Source: Candidatus Ruthturnera sp. Tsphm01 (GTDB lineage Bacteria; Pseudomonadota; Gammaproteobacteria; PS1; Pseudothioglobaceae). From it: a DNA stretch of 64,000 nucleotides. Location of the stretch: NCBI GenBank assembly GCA_030142985.1, contig CP125320.1, positions 1,121,639 to 1,185,638 on the forward strand. The letters run 5' to 3'. Below the pieces are notes generated by a model that searched no databases, had not been told where the DNA came from, and was given only the letters and a program-made list of their open reading frames with translations. Below, one piece after another: positions 26,590 to 35,556 of this stretch. Position 1 is the stretch's first letter, and each line of letters starts with the position of its first letter. Both the position numbers and the translations under genes were made by a program.

Positions 26590-27040
26590 GTTGTTTAAAT
26601 AGCCTCAAGTAGCTTTCTTGGTGCTGAGTAGTTGCCTGAAACGCCAAATGCTAGAATGATCAGGCACATTTTCAGACAAAGACAAATCAATAAAACGTCT
26701 GAACATTAAATCTCTGGCAATTTGCTTTTCTAGCGCCTCATCACTTAGACCGTACCAAGCTTGAAGGATTAGGATTTTAAACATTATCAGTGGCGGATAA
26801 CTGGGTGCACCCCTAATAGAAGAATACAAGTTCGAAAGTGTTTGTTCTATCTCGTTCCAGTTGATGATGTTGTGTACATCATCAAGTTCTGATAGGGATT
26901 TGTGATCTACAACAAGAGAATCTGCAAATGAGTTTTGTTGGGTGTTTTTCCAAGACATTTTTGATATTTTTAAAGTTGTTTTTAGATGGGTGTTATTTTA
27001 CTAGATTGTTGGGTTTTTAGTTGATTTATGCAAAGGTCTC
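26590..27040 (-). mobile_element. IS5-family insertion sequence, truncated
   Basis: One intact end, GAGACCTTTGCATAAAT read on the minus strand, starts at 27040. The transposase start lies 82 bases inside. The element fades out near 26590 without a second end. It is the only piece in the window that links the GAGACCTTTG terminal repeat to transposase coding sequence. Confidence 0.8.
26605..26958 (-). pseudogene. IS5-family transposase, N-terminal fragment
   Basis: The 117 residues (MSWKNTQQNSFADSLVV...) contain the DUF772-type N-terminal domain: PPLIMFKILILQAWYGLSDE, RDLMFRRFIDLSL and VPDHSSIWRFRQLL. The DDE catalytic domain is missing. A stop follows STKKAT, and degraded downstream sequence suggests an indel near 26610. 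Confidence 0.88.
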
Positions 27041-27654
27041 TTTATATATAAATAAATAGGGGATGTACTATAAGGGCTGTCTTTTTGATCCAAAAAGTAA
27101 TCATGCACTTTATATTCATAACTTTCTATTTCTATTTTTTTGTTCTTCACAGAGCAACAAGGTAAAGGATTAAAAAAATCTCCCGTCTTATTGCCGCTTC
27201 TAATTACTCGTAAATAGTCTAAATTCAGTAAAAAACAAACTCCTTGATTAAAGGTTATTTTTTCAGAATAAATCTCTATGGTCTCATTCTTTATTAGGTT
27301 AATCTGTTCATGTTTTTTATTTTCACCGATCCATTTAAAGGGTACATTTATTACATCAGACCATGCAGAGTATTGGTTTCTAATATTTAAAAAATCGCTA
27401 TAACTATAGTCACAACCAAACTCTTCCTTCCAGTTCACACTTTGAATAGTTTTATGTATCTCTTTATCTGGTATATGCTTTTTGCCTTGTTGTGTAATTT
27501 TATAAAGTGTTTTAAGCTCTAACCCTTCATAAAAATATTGCAATGCCTTCCATCCTATTTCCCATTGCTGTTGTAGTATTTTGAGAATTTTATCGTTATC
27601 TCTAGTGAACTCGTCGCTAACACATATGTATGTTTTTTCCTTATATTTAAGCAT
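27001..27654 (-). CDS. Unknown protein, C-terminus replaced by an IS end
   Basis: A 217-residue frame that overlaps the integrase stop by 8 bases. I do not recognise it. It is soluble-looking, with aromatic and charged residues, and has no signal peptide. The last 12 or so residues (RPLHKSTKNPTI) are translated from the terminal repeat of the IS5 element at 27040, so the natural end is lost. It is probably cargo of the tRNA-Thr element carried with the P4-type integrase. Confidence 0.6.
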   Translation of the reverse strand: MLKYKEKTYICVSDEFTRDNDKILKILQQQWEIGWKALQYFYEGLELKTLYKITQQGKKHIPDKEIHKTIQSVNWKEEFGCDYSYSDFLNIRNQYSAWSDVINVPFKWIGENKKHEQINLIKNETIEIYSEKITFNQGVCFLLNLDYLRVIRSGNKTGDFFNPLPCCSVKNKKIEIESYEYKVHDYFLDQKDSPYSTSPIYLYIKRPLHKSTKNPTI

Positions 27655-28837
27655 TTTTTAATTTATCCAAATAGTCAGCCCACTCTTGCATCATTGTCAC
27701 ACGTTCGACTAAGTATTGAGCATGGTTATAAGCAGCCTTTACTTTATTTTTTTCTGCATGTGCTAATTGACGTTCGATAACACCACCTCTAAACCCAAGC
27801 TCATGAAGTCTAGTTGAGGCCATATGTCTGAATCCATGGGTTGTAAACTCATCTTTACCCAGTCCCAATCGTCTAATGCCAGCCCTTAAACTTTCAGGCG
27901 AGATGGAAGTGCTTTTATCACGAATACTTGGAAATACAAACTCACTATTAGATTTAATGCTCTTAATTTTTTGCAATAAAGCAACAACTTGATGAGGCAA
28001 TGGAACTAGGTGCACTGTACCCATTTTCATACGTTTTGCACCTATTCTAATCATTCTGTCATTAAAGTCTATTTCATCCCACCTAAGACCAGCTAACTCA
28101 TTTGGGCGTAAAAACAAATAAGGCGCTATCTTTAAAGAAAATGCAATTTGATAACTACCTTGATAATCATCAAGCATTCGCAAAAGTCCTCCAATTTCTT
28201 TAGGATCTGTAATGGTTGCGTAGTGTTTAACTTTTGGTTTTTGAAAAATATCGCTAGGTAAGTCTCTAGTTGGGTCTCGCTCCACTATTCCAAGACCAAC
28301 ACAATAACGAAAAACTCGGCTTGTGTGGCTTCTAACTTTTTGCAAGGTTTCAAGCGCACCTATCTTTTCAATAGTTTTAAATACTGCTAGCAATTCTTGT
28401 GGCGTTATTTCACCAATTGCTTTATTGCCGATATGAGGAAATAAATAACGCTCCCCTTGCTGCCCCACCTTCCTTATGTGTCTTGCACTCCAATTATTGC
28501 TATTTTGAGCGTGCCACTCATAAAACATATCACCAAAAGTTCTTTTTTCCTGCTCTTGCTTTAACAGCTGAAGCTTTTTCTGGGCTTTTGCGACCCTTGG
28601 ATTAATGCCTTGAATTAACAACTTCCTAAAGCCATCCCTAATACTCCTCGCCTCAGCTAAACTAATCAAGGGATACGGACCTAATGAAATCATTGTCGCC
28701 TGGTCATTAAATCGATAACGATACCTCCAATGCTTTACACCTTTAGGTGTTACTTCTAAAGCCAAGCCGTTTGTATCAGCAATGCGATATACATGGCTCT
28801 TCGCTTTACAGCTCTTTATTTTTTGATCAGTAAGCAT
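27647..28837 (-). CDS. P4-type tyrosine integrase of a tRNA-Thr-linked element
   Basis: A 396-residue integrase with the DUF4102 N-terminal domain (LTDQKIKSCKA, GLALEVTPKGVKHWRYRYR) and a C-terminal catalytic domain: LRPNELAGLRWDEID, HGFRHMASTRLHE and AYNHAQY with the nucleophilic tyrosine. It is divergent from, and lies about 200 bases from, the 3' end of tRNA-Thr, the usual arrangement for islands that insert into tRNA genes. No phage structural genes are in view. Confidence 0.93.
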   Translation of the reverse strand: MLTDQKIKSCKAKSHVYRIADTNGLALEVTPKGVKHWRYRYRFNDQATMISLGPYPLISLAEARSIRDGFRKLLIQGINPRVAKAQKKLQLLKQEQEKRTFGDMFYEWHAQNSNNWSARHIRKVGQQGERYLFPHIGNKAIGEITPQELLAVFKTIEKIGALETLQKVRSHTSRVFRYCVGLGIVERDPTRDLPSDIFQKPKVKHYATITDPKEIGGLLRMLDDYQGSYQIAFSLKIAPYLFLRPNELAGLRWDEIDFNDRMIRIGAKRMKMGTVHLVPLPHQVVALLQKIKSIKSNSEFVFPSIRDKSTSISPESLRAGIRRLGLGKDEFTTHGFRHMASTRLHELGFRGGVIERQLAHAEKNKVKAAYNHAQYLVERVTMMQEWADYLDKLKNA

Positions 28838-28995
28838 AAACGTATAAAATGTGAGTAGAATTAAATAATTTATAAGAGCGTTTCCAGCTTATACTTTTAT
28901 TTTACTCACTTTACTAATCTTTTTCAGTATAACTTGATATAACTTAGTATATTTTAAAAAGAGAAAATACTAGTAAAATAGCTTGTATACAGGCG

Positions 28996-29022
28996 TAAAA
29001 AAAGGCTATCTAATGATAACCT
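28996..29022 (-). terminator. Terminator of tRNA-Thr
   Basis: On the minus strand AGGTTATC-ATTA-GATAGCCT forms an 8-bp stem with one G-T pair, followed by seven T's, 12 bases after the tRNA CCA end. Confidence 0.75.
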
Positions 29023-29033
29023 GATTTTATAGA

Positions 29034-29109
29034 TGGTGCCGAAGGCCGGACTCGAACTGGCGACCTACTGATTACAAATCAGTTGCACTACCAACTGTGC
29101 TACTTCGGC
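29034..29109 (-). tRNA. tRNA-Thr (anticodon TGT)
   Basis: Acceptor GCCGAAG/CTTCGGC, anticodon stem CTGAT/ATCAG with loop TTGTA and anticodon TGT, and an encoded CCA. A P4-type integrase lies beyond its 3' end, so this tRNA is the likely attachment site of the island. I saw no second copy of its 3' end in the window. Confidence 0.97.
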
Positions 29110-29121
29110 GTTAAAGGGGAG

Positions 29122-29127
29122 ATTATA
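29122..29127 (-). promoter_or_regulatory. -10 box of tRNA-Thr
   Basis: TATAAT on the minus strand, 13 bases before the tRNA. The -35 region is weak. Confidence 0.45.
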
Positions 29128-29218
29128 CCTACAAAGCCTAATAAATATTTTTTAAAAAATTATCTTCTAAATAATTTATTTCGGATTAAAAAAATTTACG
29201 TAGAGGTTGCTAAATACC

Positions 29219-30121
29219 TTATTTAACAGCAACACCGCCACCTAATTGGTGCACATAAACAGCAAGTTTTTTAATTTGAACAGCATCAATAACACTTGAG
29301 TGACTAAATGCTGGCATAACAGCATCTTGCGTCAATGAATCATTTGCTTGACCTACACCATGTAAGATTGTACGCACAATTGATGCATGTTGATCGTCTG
29401 CTTTAAAGCGATAAATGCCATCACTTAAATTAGCACTACCTAACAACTGATTGCCTTTCATATCAGGACCATGACAAGCAATACAGCCTTTATTCATATA
29501 TAAATCTTTAGAGGTTGGATCAGGATTGCCATTTTTGCCCTTACCCGTTTCAATTAAAAAAGTAGCCAATGTACTTGCACCAGCATCTGAAATACCCAAC
29601 ATACGCGCTGGCATATTTCCTTTTCGACCATTAGTAATGGTTGCGCTAATTTGTGATAACTTACCACCATACAGCCAATCATCATCAGCTAGAATAGGAA
29701 AGCCTGTATTGCCCTGACCAGCGGCGCCATGGCAAGCTGCACAATTATCACCAAATAGAACCTTGGCTGTTTTGATGGCGTAGGTTCTTAACTCATCATC
29801 AAGTACAATTTCTTCTAATGATTTTTCAGCAATAGCTTTCTCAGTGCCGGCAAATTTTTTTTCACGATAAGCCTCTAATTGAGCAACGCCTTCGTTCATT
29901 TCACTAATTTGCGTCCAATTGGCAAAGCCTTTGTTGTGCTCACCGAACCAAGGAATGGTTGGGTAGTAAAGTGTGTAAACCACAATAGCAAGTGTGCCAA
30001 TATACAAGGACAACATGTACCATCTTGGCGGACGATTATTTAACTCTCTAATGTCGTTTTCTTCATCCCAAAAATGCCCTGTATTGTTCTCACCTGGAAA
30101 TGGATTCTTATGTTTACTCAT
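29219..30121 (-). CDS. ccoP: CcoP, cbb3-type cytochrome c oxidase diheme subunit
   Basis: A 300-residue membrane-anchored diheme cytochrome c that passes electrons to CcoO and CcoN. Heme sites are CAACH and CIACH. One membrane helix lies near residue 45 after the typical HKNPFPGENNTGHFWDE start. ATG 30121 is chosen because AGGAG precedes it; an earlier ATG at 30154 overlaps ccoQ. Confidence 0.96.
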   Translation of the reverse strand: MSKHKNPFPGENNTGHFWDEENDIRELNNRPPRWYMLSLYIGTLAIVVYTLYYPTIPWFGEHNKGFANWTQISEMNEGVAQLEAYREKKFAGTEKAIAEKSLEEIVLDDELRTYAIKTAKVLFGDNCAACHGAAGQGNTGFPILADDDWLYGGKLSQISATITNGRKGNMPARMLGISDAGASTLATFLIETGKGKNGNPDPTSKDLYMNKGCIACHGPDMKGNQLLGSANLSDGIYRFKADDQHASIVRTILHGVGQANDSLTQDAVMPAFSHSSVIDAVQIKKLAVYVHQLGGGVAVK

Positions 30122-30140
30122 TGTCTTTTCTCCTCTTAAC

Positions 30141-30281
30141 TCAATCTTTGTCATTTACAAAGTTGCGCAAGTCTTCAAATTTTTGCTTATTTTTTGGCCT
30201 AAAAGCATAAAAATAAGCAATCGCTAATAACACAAATATAATAATCGCCACAATGGCGCCAATTTTGTCAACTAAGGTCAT
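30141..30281 (-). CDS. ccoQ: CcoQ, small cbb3 oxidase subunit
   Basis: A 46-residue protein with one membrane helix (IGAIVAIIIFVLLAIAYFYAF) and a basic tail (RPKNKQKFEDL), as in CcoQ/FixQ. Its ATG overlaps the ccoO stop by one base (TAATG) and it sits in the expected place before ccoP. It stabilises the complex. Confidence 0.88.
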   Translation of the reverse strand: MTLVDKIGAIVAIIIFVLLAIAYFYAFRPKNKQKFEDLRNFVNDKD

Positions 30282-31012
30282 TACTCTCTGTAAGTAACGC
30301 CGTTTTCAAATTTAATCATATTACCTAATGATTGCAAATAAGCCACCATTGCATCCATTTCACTCTTGCCTTCAACGGTAGCTGGCGCTTGTGTAATATC
30401 TGCCTGCGTATAAGGCACACCGACTTTGGACAAGCCACTCATGTGTGTGGCAATTGTTTTGCCATCAACCAAAGCGCTTTCTAAGAAGCGATATTTTGGC
30501 ATGACTGACTCTGGCACAACCGCTTGTGGATGACGTAAATGCAAAATATGCCATTCGTCAGAATATTTACCGCCAACGCGCGCTAAATCAGGACCTGTTC
30601 TTTTAGAGCCCCACTGAAATGGGTGGTCATATTTTGACTCCACCGCTAAAGAGAAGTGACCGTAACGCTCTTTTTCATCTCTAAATGGTCGTATCATTTG
30701 CGAATGACATAAATAACAACCCTCACGCTGATAAATATCACGACCTGCTAATTCTAAAGCGGTTAAAGGTCTTACACCATCACCAGGCTTCCAATCAGAC
30801 AGCGCTTGACCTTCAGAACGAAGCCATAATAAACTTTTTGTGCTACCGTCAGTTGCAATCACTTCGTCTTTGATTGCTTCAGGATTGGTAAACAAAGGAA
30901 CAATTTCTACGATGCCTGCTAATGACACTGATAGTGCCATAAACAAATACATACCAAAAATATTTTTTTCTAGCTTAACCTGTAAACTTTCTCTTACGTT
31001 TTTATTTGCCAT
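30281..31012 (-). CDS. ccoO: CcoO, cbb3-type cytochrome c oxidase monoheme subunit
   Basis: A 243-residue membrane-anchored monoheme cytochrome c. The heme site is CYLCH in [20 protein letters not shown], a hallmark of CcoO. The N-terminal helix is [20 protein letters not shown]. Confidence 0.96.
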   Translation of the reverse strand: MANKNVRESLQVKLEKNIFGMYLFMALSVSLAGIVEIVPLFTNPEAIKDEVIATDGSTKSLLWLRSEGQALSDWKPGDGVRPLTALELAGRDIYQREGCYLCHSQMIRPFRDEKERYGHFSLAVESKYDHPFQWGSKRTGPDLARVGGKYSDEWHILHLRHPQAVVPESVMPKYRFLESALVDGKTIATHMSGLSKVGVPYTQADITQAPATVEGKSEMDAMVAYLQSLGNMIKFENGVTYRE

Positions 31013-31026
31013 AGTCCGCTCCCTCT

Positions 31027-32445
31027 TTATGCGTTAGCCGTTTGACCAGCACCTGATCTACGAATGGTCGTCACAATATTAATTAACATGATAATTGCAC
31101 CTACTAATACCAATGCACCACCTGCGGCTCTCATGACATAATAAGGATGCATGGCCGACACTGACTCGGCAAACGTATAAGCCAATGTACCATATTCATC
31201 ATACGCTCTCCACATTAAGCCTTGCATGATGCCTGATATCCACATTGCCACAATATAAACCACCGTGCCAATTGTATGTACCCAAAAGTGAATGCCTAAG
31301 AGTTTTTGAGACATTTTCACGTTATAGATTTTTTCAATCATATGATACATCGCACCTGCTGCTACCATAATATTCCAGCCCAATGCGCCAGAATGCACAT
31401 GACCAATCGTCCAGTCTGTGTAATGCGACAAAGCATTAACTGTCTTTGCTGCCATCACCGGACCTTCAAATGTACTCATGGCATAGAATGCTAAAGACAT
31501 AATCAAGAAGCGCAAGATGTAGTCTTCGCGCAAACGATCCCAAGCGCCTGACAACGTCAAGATGCCATTAAGTGCGCCACCCCATGATGGAATAATCATG
31601 GCTAATGAAATTGTTGCGCCCAATGAGCCCGCCCAATCTGGTAATGCTGTATATTGAAGGTGATGCGCACCTAGCCATACATAACCAAACATCAATGCCC
31701 AAAAATGAATCACTGATAAGCGATAAGAATATACGGGGCGCTGCGCTTGTTTTGGTACAAAATAATACATAATGCCTAAGAAACCTGCTGTTAAGAAAAA
31801 ACCAACAGCATTATGCCCCCACCACCACTGAATCATTGCATCTTGAACACCAGAGAAAATTGAATAGGATTTGAAAGCACTTACTGGAATGGATAAATTA
31901 TTAACCACATGAAGATAAGTAACCATGACCATCATGCCCATAAAAAACCAATTAGCCACATAAACGTGCGGCACTTTATTGCGATCACGAATATGAATGG
32001 TCATAATAAAGTTATATAAATAAGTAGCCCATGACAGGGTAATTAAAATATCAATCGGCCATTCTAATTCTGCATACTCTTTGGATTGGGTTAAGCCTAA
32101 AGGCAGTGTAATGACCGCTAAAACAATCACAGTATTCCATGACCAGAACGTAAACCAAGCCATTTTATTGGACCAAAGTCGGGTTTGGTTAGTGCGCTGT
32201 ACAATATAAAAAGCGGATGCCATCAGCGCTGAACCACCAAAAGCAAAAATAACAGCGTTGGTGTGCAGGGGTCTTAATCGACCAAACTGGAAATAAGGTA
32301 AGTCTGTGCCTAAATCATTAAGAAAAGGAAAGGCTAGTTCAAAGGCAATGTATACACCAAGCAGTGTACCTACTACCAAGTAAACAGATGCCATAATGGC
32401 AAACCATTTAACAACGTCCAAATCATACTTTTCTGTTAAATTCAT
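31027..32445 (-). CDS. ccoN: CcoN, cbb3-type cytochrome c oxidase catalytic subunit
   Basis: The heme-copper catalytic subunit, 472 residues and about 12 membrane helices. [25 protein letters not shown] and [18 protein letters not shown] carry heme and copper ligands. ATG 32445 has an AGGAC ribosome binding site; a TTG one codon earlier is less likely. First gene of ccoNOQP, with an FNR box about 106 bases upstream. Confidence 0.97.
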   Translation of the reverse strand: MNLTEKYDLDVVKWFAIMASVYLVVGTLLGVYIAFELAFPFLNDLGTDLPYFQFGRLRPLHTNAVIFAFGGSALMASAFYIVQRTNQTRLWSNKMAWFTFWSWNTVIVLAVITLPLGLTQSKEYAELEWPIDILITLSWATYLYNFIMTIHIRDRNKVPHVYVANWFFMGMMVMVTYLHVVNNLSIPVSAFKSYSIFSGVQDAMIQWWWGHNAVGFFLTAGFLGIMYYFVPKQAQRPVYSYRLSVIHFWALMFGYVWLGAHHLQYTALPDWAGSLGATISLAMIIPSWGGALNGILTLSGAWDRLREDYILRFLIMSLAFYAMSTFEGPVMAAKTVNALSHYTDWTIGHVHSGALGWNIMVAAGAMYHMIEKIYNVKMSQKLLGIHFWVHTIGTVVYIVAMWISGIMQGLMWRAYDEYGTLAYTFAESVSAMHPYYVMRAAGGALVLVGAIIMLINIVTTIRRSGAGQTANA

Positions 32446-32550
32446 CAATAGTCCTCTTTGTTTTTAGTTAATATCCTGATTCTTTAATAAAAGAAATAGG
32501 TTTGAATTCTACACTAGCTCCTATGATACAGTCAACCGTACCATGGTTTC

Positions 32551-32564
32551 TTGATATAAATCAA
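32551..32564. promoter_or_regulatory. Perfect FNR box upstream of ccoN
   Basis: TTGATATAAATCAA matches TTGAT-N4-ATCAA exactly. cbb3 oxidase operons are classic targets of Fnr/Anr regulators under low oxygen. A regulator with the matching E-x2-S-R recognition residues is encoded at 61.4 kb. Confidence 0.85.
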
Positions 32565-32606
32565 TTTTCTTATTTTTTTATCAACAGTTTTGTTTTAGGT
32601 TTTTCT

Positions 32607-32633
32607 AATCATCCCTGTTTATGCAAAGGTCTC
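32607..32633 (-). mobile_element. Solo end of the GAGACCTTTG miniature-element family
   Basis: Read on the minus strand from 32633, GAGACCTTTGCATAAAC then AGGGATGATTAGAAAAA matches the element at 45626-45786 for about 34 bases and then diverges. It abuts an IS3-type relic. No opposite end is visible. Confidence 0.7.
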
Positions 32634-33157
32634 TTGTGGTTATAAAAATAAACATAACTCTCTACATTTTGCACAACTTCATAATGGTTTACAAAACCTT
32701 GACAGGCGATATACAGCGGTCTATGTGGATAATTTAATCTTTCAGTCTTTAGTCTTTTAAAAAAAATTGCTTCATGGCTGTATTGTCCATTGCATTTTGT
32801 GCCAATTGAGCGTTAGGTTGTTTTAATAAAGTCCAACCAGCTGGCCTGTCTAGATGCTAAATTAAGGATGCTGGATAAACAATTACAGCCTTAATAAGTT
32901 TTAATATGGGTAATACCAATCATCTAATGAGTATTACTTGTTTGTTGATTAAAATCACGATTAAGAAGGTTGCCTCTTTTATGTAACTTGTCAGTATTAG
33001 AGCAATAATGGCGTTTTTTAAGTTGTATAGCTTTAATATTAGCCTTGTTCGTCTTGGTAGTTATATTACTCACTGATTGTCCGTGGCGAACAAGACTGTT
33101 GCCTTTTTATGTTTGATATTGTAAGGCTTTTGTGTCCAAGTTTTTCAAGCCACTACA
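32634..33157 (-). mobile_element. IS3-family relic with decayed transposase
   Basis: The right boundary (33133-33157), read inward, starts TGTAGTGGCTTGAAAAACTT, an IS3-type terminal sequence also seen at 61251-61275. Broken frames inside give LLNRDFNQQTSNTH, ITHIKTY, then DNTAMKQFF, LKTERLNYPHRP and VYFYNHK, which line up with the integrase core of IS3 OrfB. Several frameshifts and stops make it inactive. The left side ends exactly at the GAGACCTTTG end at 32633. Confidence 0.75.
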
Positions 33158-33183
33158 CTAATAATGTACTTAAAAACCAAGTA

Positions 33184-33957
33184 TTATAGCCTGACCTCTA
33201 TGCCGTTTTCTTGCATGGCTTGTTTGGCTTGTTGTATCGTATATTCACCAAAATGAAAAATACTGGCCGCCAACACTGCATCAGCATTACCTTTTAATAC
33301 ACCTTCAGATAAATGTTCTAAATTACCCACGCCACCAGAAGCAATAACGGGTACACCCACCGCATTAGAAACAGCTTTAGTGAGTAGCAAATCAAATCCT
33401 GTCTTAACGCCATCACAATCCATTGAGGTAAGCAACACCTCGCCAGCACCATGGTCACCTTGAGTCATTTTAACCGCCCACTCAATAGCATCAACACCCG
33501 TTGGCCTGCGCCCGCCGTGAGTAAAAATTTCCCATTTTAATGGACGCTCAGCCACTCTTTTGGCATCAATTGCAATCACAATGCATTGCGAACCAAACTC
33601 TTCACTTAACTGGTTGATTAAACCAGGGTCAAAAATAGCAGCAGAATTAACAGCAACTTTATCCGCGCCTGCATTTAGCATCGCGCGCACATCAGCCGAC
33701 TTACGAATGCCACCACCCACAGTTAGCGGGATAAACACTTGTTCGGCAATCGCCTCAACCATATGTATCATGGTATTTCTACCCTCAATTGATGCGGTAA
33801 TGTCTAAAAAAGTAATCTCATCAGCACCTTCAAGGTCATAACGCTTAGCCACTTCAACTGGATCGCCAGCATCTTTAATGTCAACAAACTTAGTGCCTTT
33901 AACCACGCGACCATTACGCACATCAAGACAAGGAATAATTCTTTTTGCTAAACTCAT
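33184..33957 (-). CDS. hisF: HisF, imidazole glycerol phosphate synthase cyclase subunit
   Basis: A TIM-barrel enzyme of histidine synthesis, 257 residues. [19 protein letters not shown] is the canonical start, and VGGGIR and VIASGGVG are phosphate-binding loops. ATG 33957 is chosen over 33984. It stands alone here; other his genes are elsewhere. Confidence 0.96.
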   Translation of the reverse strand: MSLAKRIIPCLDVRNGRVVKGTKFVDIKDAGDPVEVAKRYDLEGADEITFLDITASIEGRNTMIHMVEAIAEQVFIPLTVGGGIRKSADVRAMLNAGADKVAVNSAAIFDPGLINQLSEEFGSQCIVIAIDAKRVAERPLKWEIFTHGGRRPTGVDAIEWAVKMTQGDHGAGEVLLTSMDCDGVKTGFDLLLTKAVSNAVGVPVIASGGVGNLEHLSEGVLKGNADAVLAASIFHFGEYTIQQAKQAMQENGIEVRL

Positions 33958-34027
33958 AAGGATAAATTTTACCGCACGCACCAACTCTATATTAACTGTG
34001 TTTACTGATTGCCTGCAATGCTATGGG

Positions 34028-34033
34028 TATAAT
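34028..34033 (+). promoter_or_regulatory. -10 box close to the uppS start
   Basis: A perfect TATAAT ends 11 bases before the uppS ATG. Transcription from it would leave a leader of about five bases. The -35 match is poor. Confidence 0.35.
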
Positions 34034-34044
34034 CTAACTTTGTT

Positions 34045-34746
34045 ATGAGCACGCTTAAACACATCGCAATTATCATGGACGGCAATGGTCGTTGGGCATC
34101 AAAACGTTCTTTACCCCGTATTCTAGGACACCAACAAGGGATTAAAGCGGTGCGTGGTGTTGTTAAGGCTTGTGCAATGCGCGGTATTAAAACACTTACT
34201 TTGTTTGCTTTTAGTAGCGAGAATAAAAATCGTGCGGCTGAAGAGGTTTCTTTGTTATTTAAATTATTTCTTGGCGTGCTTAAACAAGAAGTTAAAAAAC
34301 TCAATAAACACAATATCAGACTAAAAATAATTGGTGATATGTCCTTATTTCCTGCCAAAATCCAACAAACAGCACTTGATGCACAGGCACTACTTGCTAG
34401 CAATACTGGTCTAACGCTAGTGGTTGCAGCTAATTATGGTGGTCAATGGGACATTGTTCAGGCAGCAACTAAAATGGCCAAAGCAACTATTGCTGGCGAC
34501 ATAGAAGCCAGTGATATTAACATAGATAGTTTTTCACAATATCTGTCATTAGCTGATGAGCCAACTGTTGATTTGTTAATTCGCACCAGTGGCGAACTTA
34601 GAATTAGTAATTTTTTATTGTGGGATGTTGCTTATAGTGAGTTTTATTTCACAGAAACGCTATGGCCAGATTTTAACGAGTCTGAACTAATGAAAGCCAT
34701 CACCAGTTTTAATAATCGTAATCGACGTTTTGGCACAAGACTTTAA
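34045..34746 (+). CDS. uppS: UppS, undecaprenyl pyrophosphate synthase
   Basis: Makes the C55 lipid carrier for cell-wall synthesis. IIMDGNGRWASKR and the late RTSGELRISNFLLWDVAY motif are diagnostic of cis-prenyltransferases. 233 residues. First gene of uppS-cdsA-dxr. Confidence 0.97.
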   Translation: MSTLKHIAIIMDGNGRWASKRSLPRILGHQQGIKAVRGVVKACAMRGIKTLTLFAFSSENKNRAAEEVSLLFKLFLGVLKQEVKKLNKHNIRLKIIGDMSLFPAKIQQTALDAQALLASNTGLTLVVAANYGGQWDIVQAATKMAKATIAGDIEASDINIDSFSQYLSLADEPTVDLLIRTSGELRISNFLLWDVAYSEFYFTETLWPDFNESELMKAITSFNNRNRRFGTRL

Positions 34747-34755
34747 GGAAAAATC

Positions 34756-35556
34756 ATGCTAATACAAAGAATCATCACCGCACTCATTTTAGCGCCACTA
34801 TTTGTTTGGGCAATGTTTGCCATGCCCAGCCATTATTTCACACAATTACTTTTGGTTTTTGTTGCACTTGGCGCATGGGAATTCTCACGTTTAATTAAAT
34901 TTAAGCGCTTAGTTGCTAGATTGTCATTGGTGATTGGTATTGTTGCATGCGCACTCGTCATTCAAAACAATACTCAATCTATTAAGCTTGTACTTTACTT
35001 ATCCGTTTTATGGTGGATGGTTAATTTATACTGGGTACTGAACTATCCTAATAAAACCAATCTGTGGTTTAACCCGCTTATTGTTCGTATCACAAGTGGC
35101 GTATTGTTATTAGTGCCCATGTGGGTTGCGTTAATTACTTTACAACAGCAATACGGCGCTGAATATTTCTTGCTACTCATGCTGATTATTTGGGGCGCTG
35201 ATTCTGGCGCTTATTTTACTGGCAAAGCAATTGGTAAACGAAAACTAGCGTCAAAAGTAAGCCCAGGAAAATCAATTGAGGGCGTGATTGGTGGTATTAG
35301 TGTTGCCTTAGTGGTTATGATTATGTTTTTACAATATCAAAATATAGCAACCAGTCAATATTTGAGTTATTTACTATTAACCATTGTTGTCGCTAGCGTG
35401 TCAGTATTGGGCGATTTGTTTGAAAGCTTATTTAAACGTGTCTCAAACATTAAAGACAGTGGACAAATCTTGCCTGGACATGGTGGCGTTCTAGACCGAA
35501 TTGACTCCCTCACAGCGGCAGCGCCATTCTTTCTACTGGGGCTTGGCTTAATATGA
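34756..35556 (+). CDS. cdsA: CdsA, phosphatidate cytidylyltransferase
   Basis: An integral membrane enzyme that makes CDP-diacylglycerol, the substrate of PgsA at 6.1 kb. The signature KVSPGKSIEGVIGG and the C-terminal DSGQILPGHGGVLDRIDS block are present. 266 residues; overlaps dxr by four bases. Confidence 0.96.
   Translation: MLIQRIITALILAPLFVWAMFAMPSHYFTQLLLVFVALGAWEFSRLIKFKRLVARLSLVIGIVACALVIQNNTQSIKLVLYLSVLWWMVNLYWVLNYPNKTNLWFNPLIVRITSGVLLLVPMWVALITLQQQYGAEYFLLLMLIIWGADSGAYFTGKAIGKRKLASKVSPGKSIEGVIGGISVALVVMIMFLQYQNIATSQYLSYLLLTIVVASVSVLGDLFESLFKRVSNIKDSGQILPGHGGVLDRIDSLTAAAPFFLLGLGLI

Noticed and set aside
26605-27040. Intact active IS5 element
   Set aside because: Only the N-terminal part of the transposase and one terminal repeat are present.
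27647-28837. Possible prophage at the P4-type integrase
   Set aside because: No capsid, tail, terminase or lysis genes are in the neighbourhood; an integrative element remnant fits better.
34002-34403. Minus-strand 133-codon frame opposite uppS
   Set aside because: Antisense shadow of the highly conserved uppS gene.
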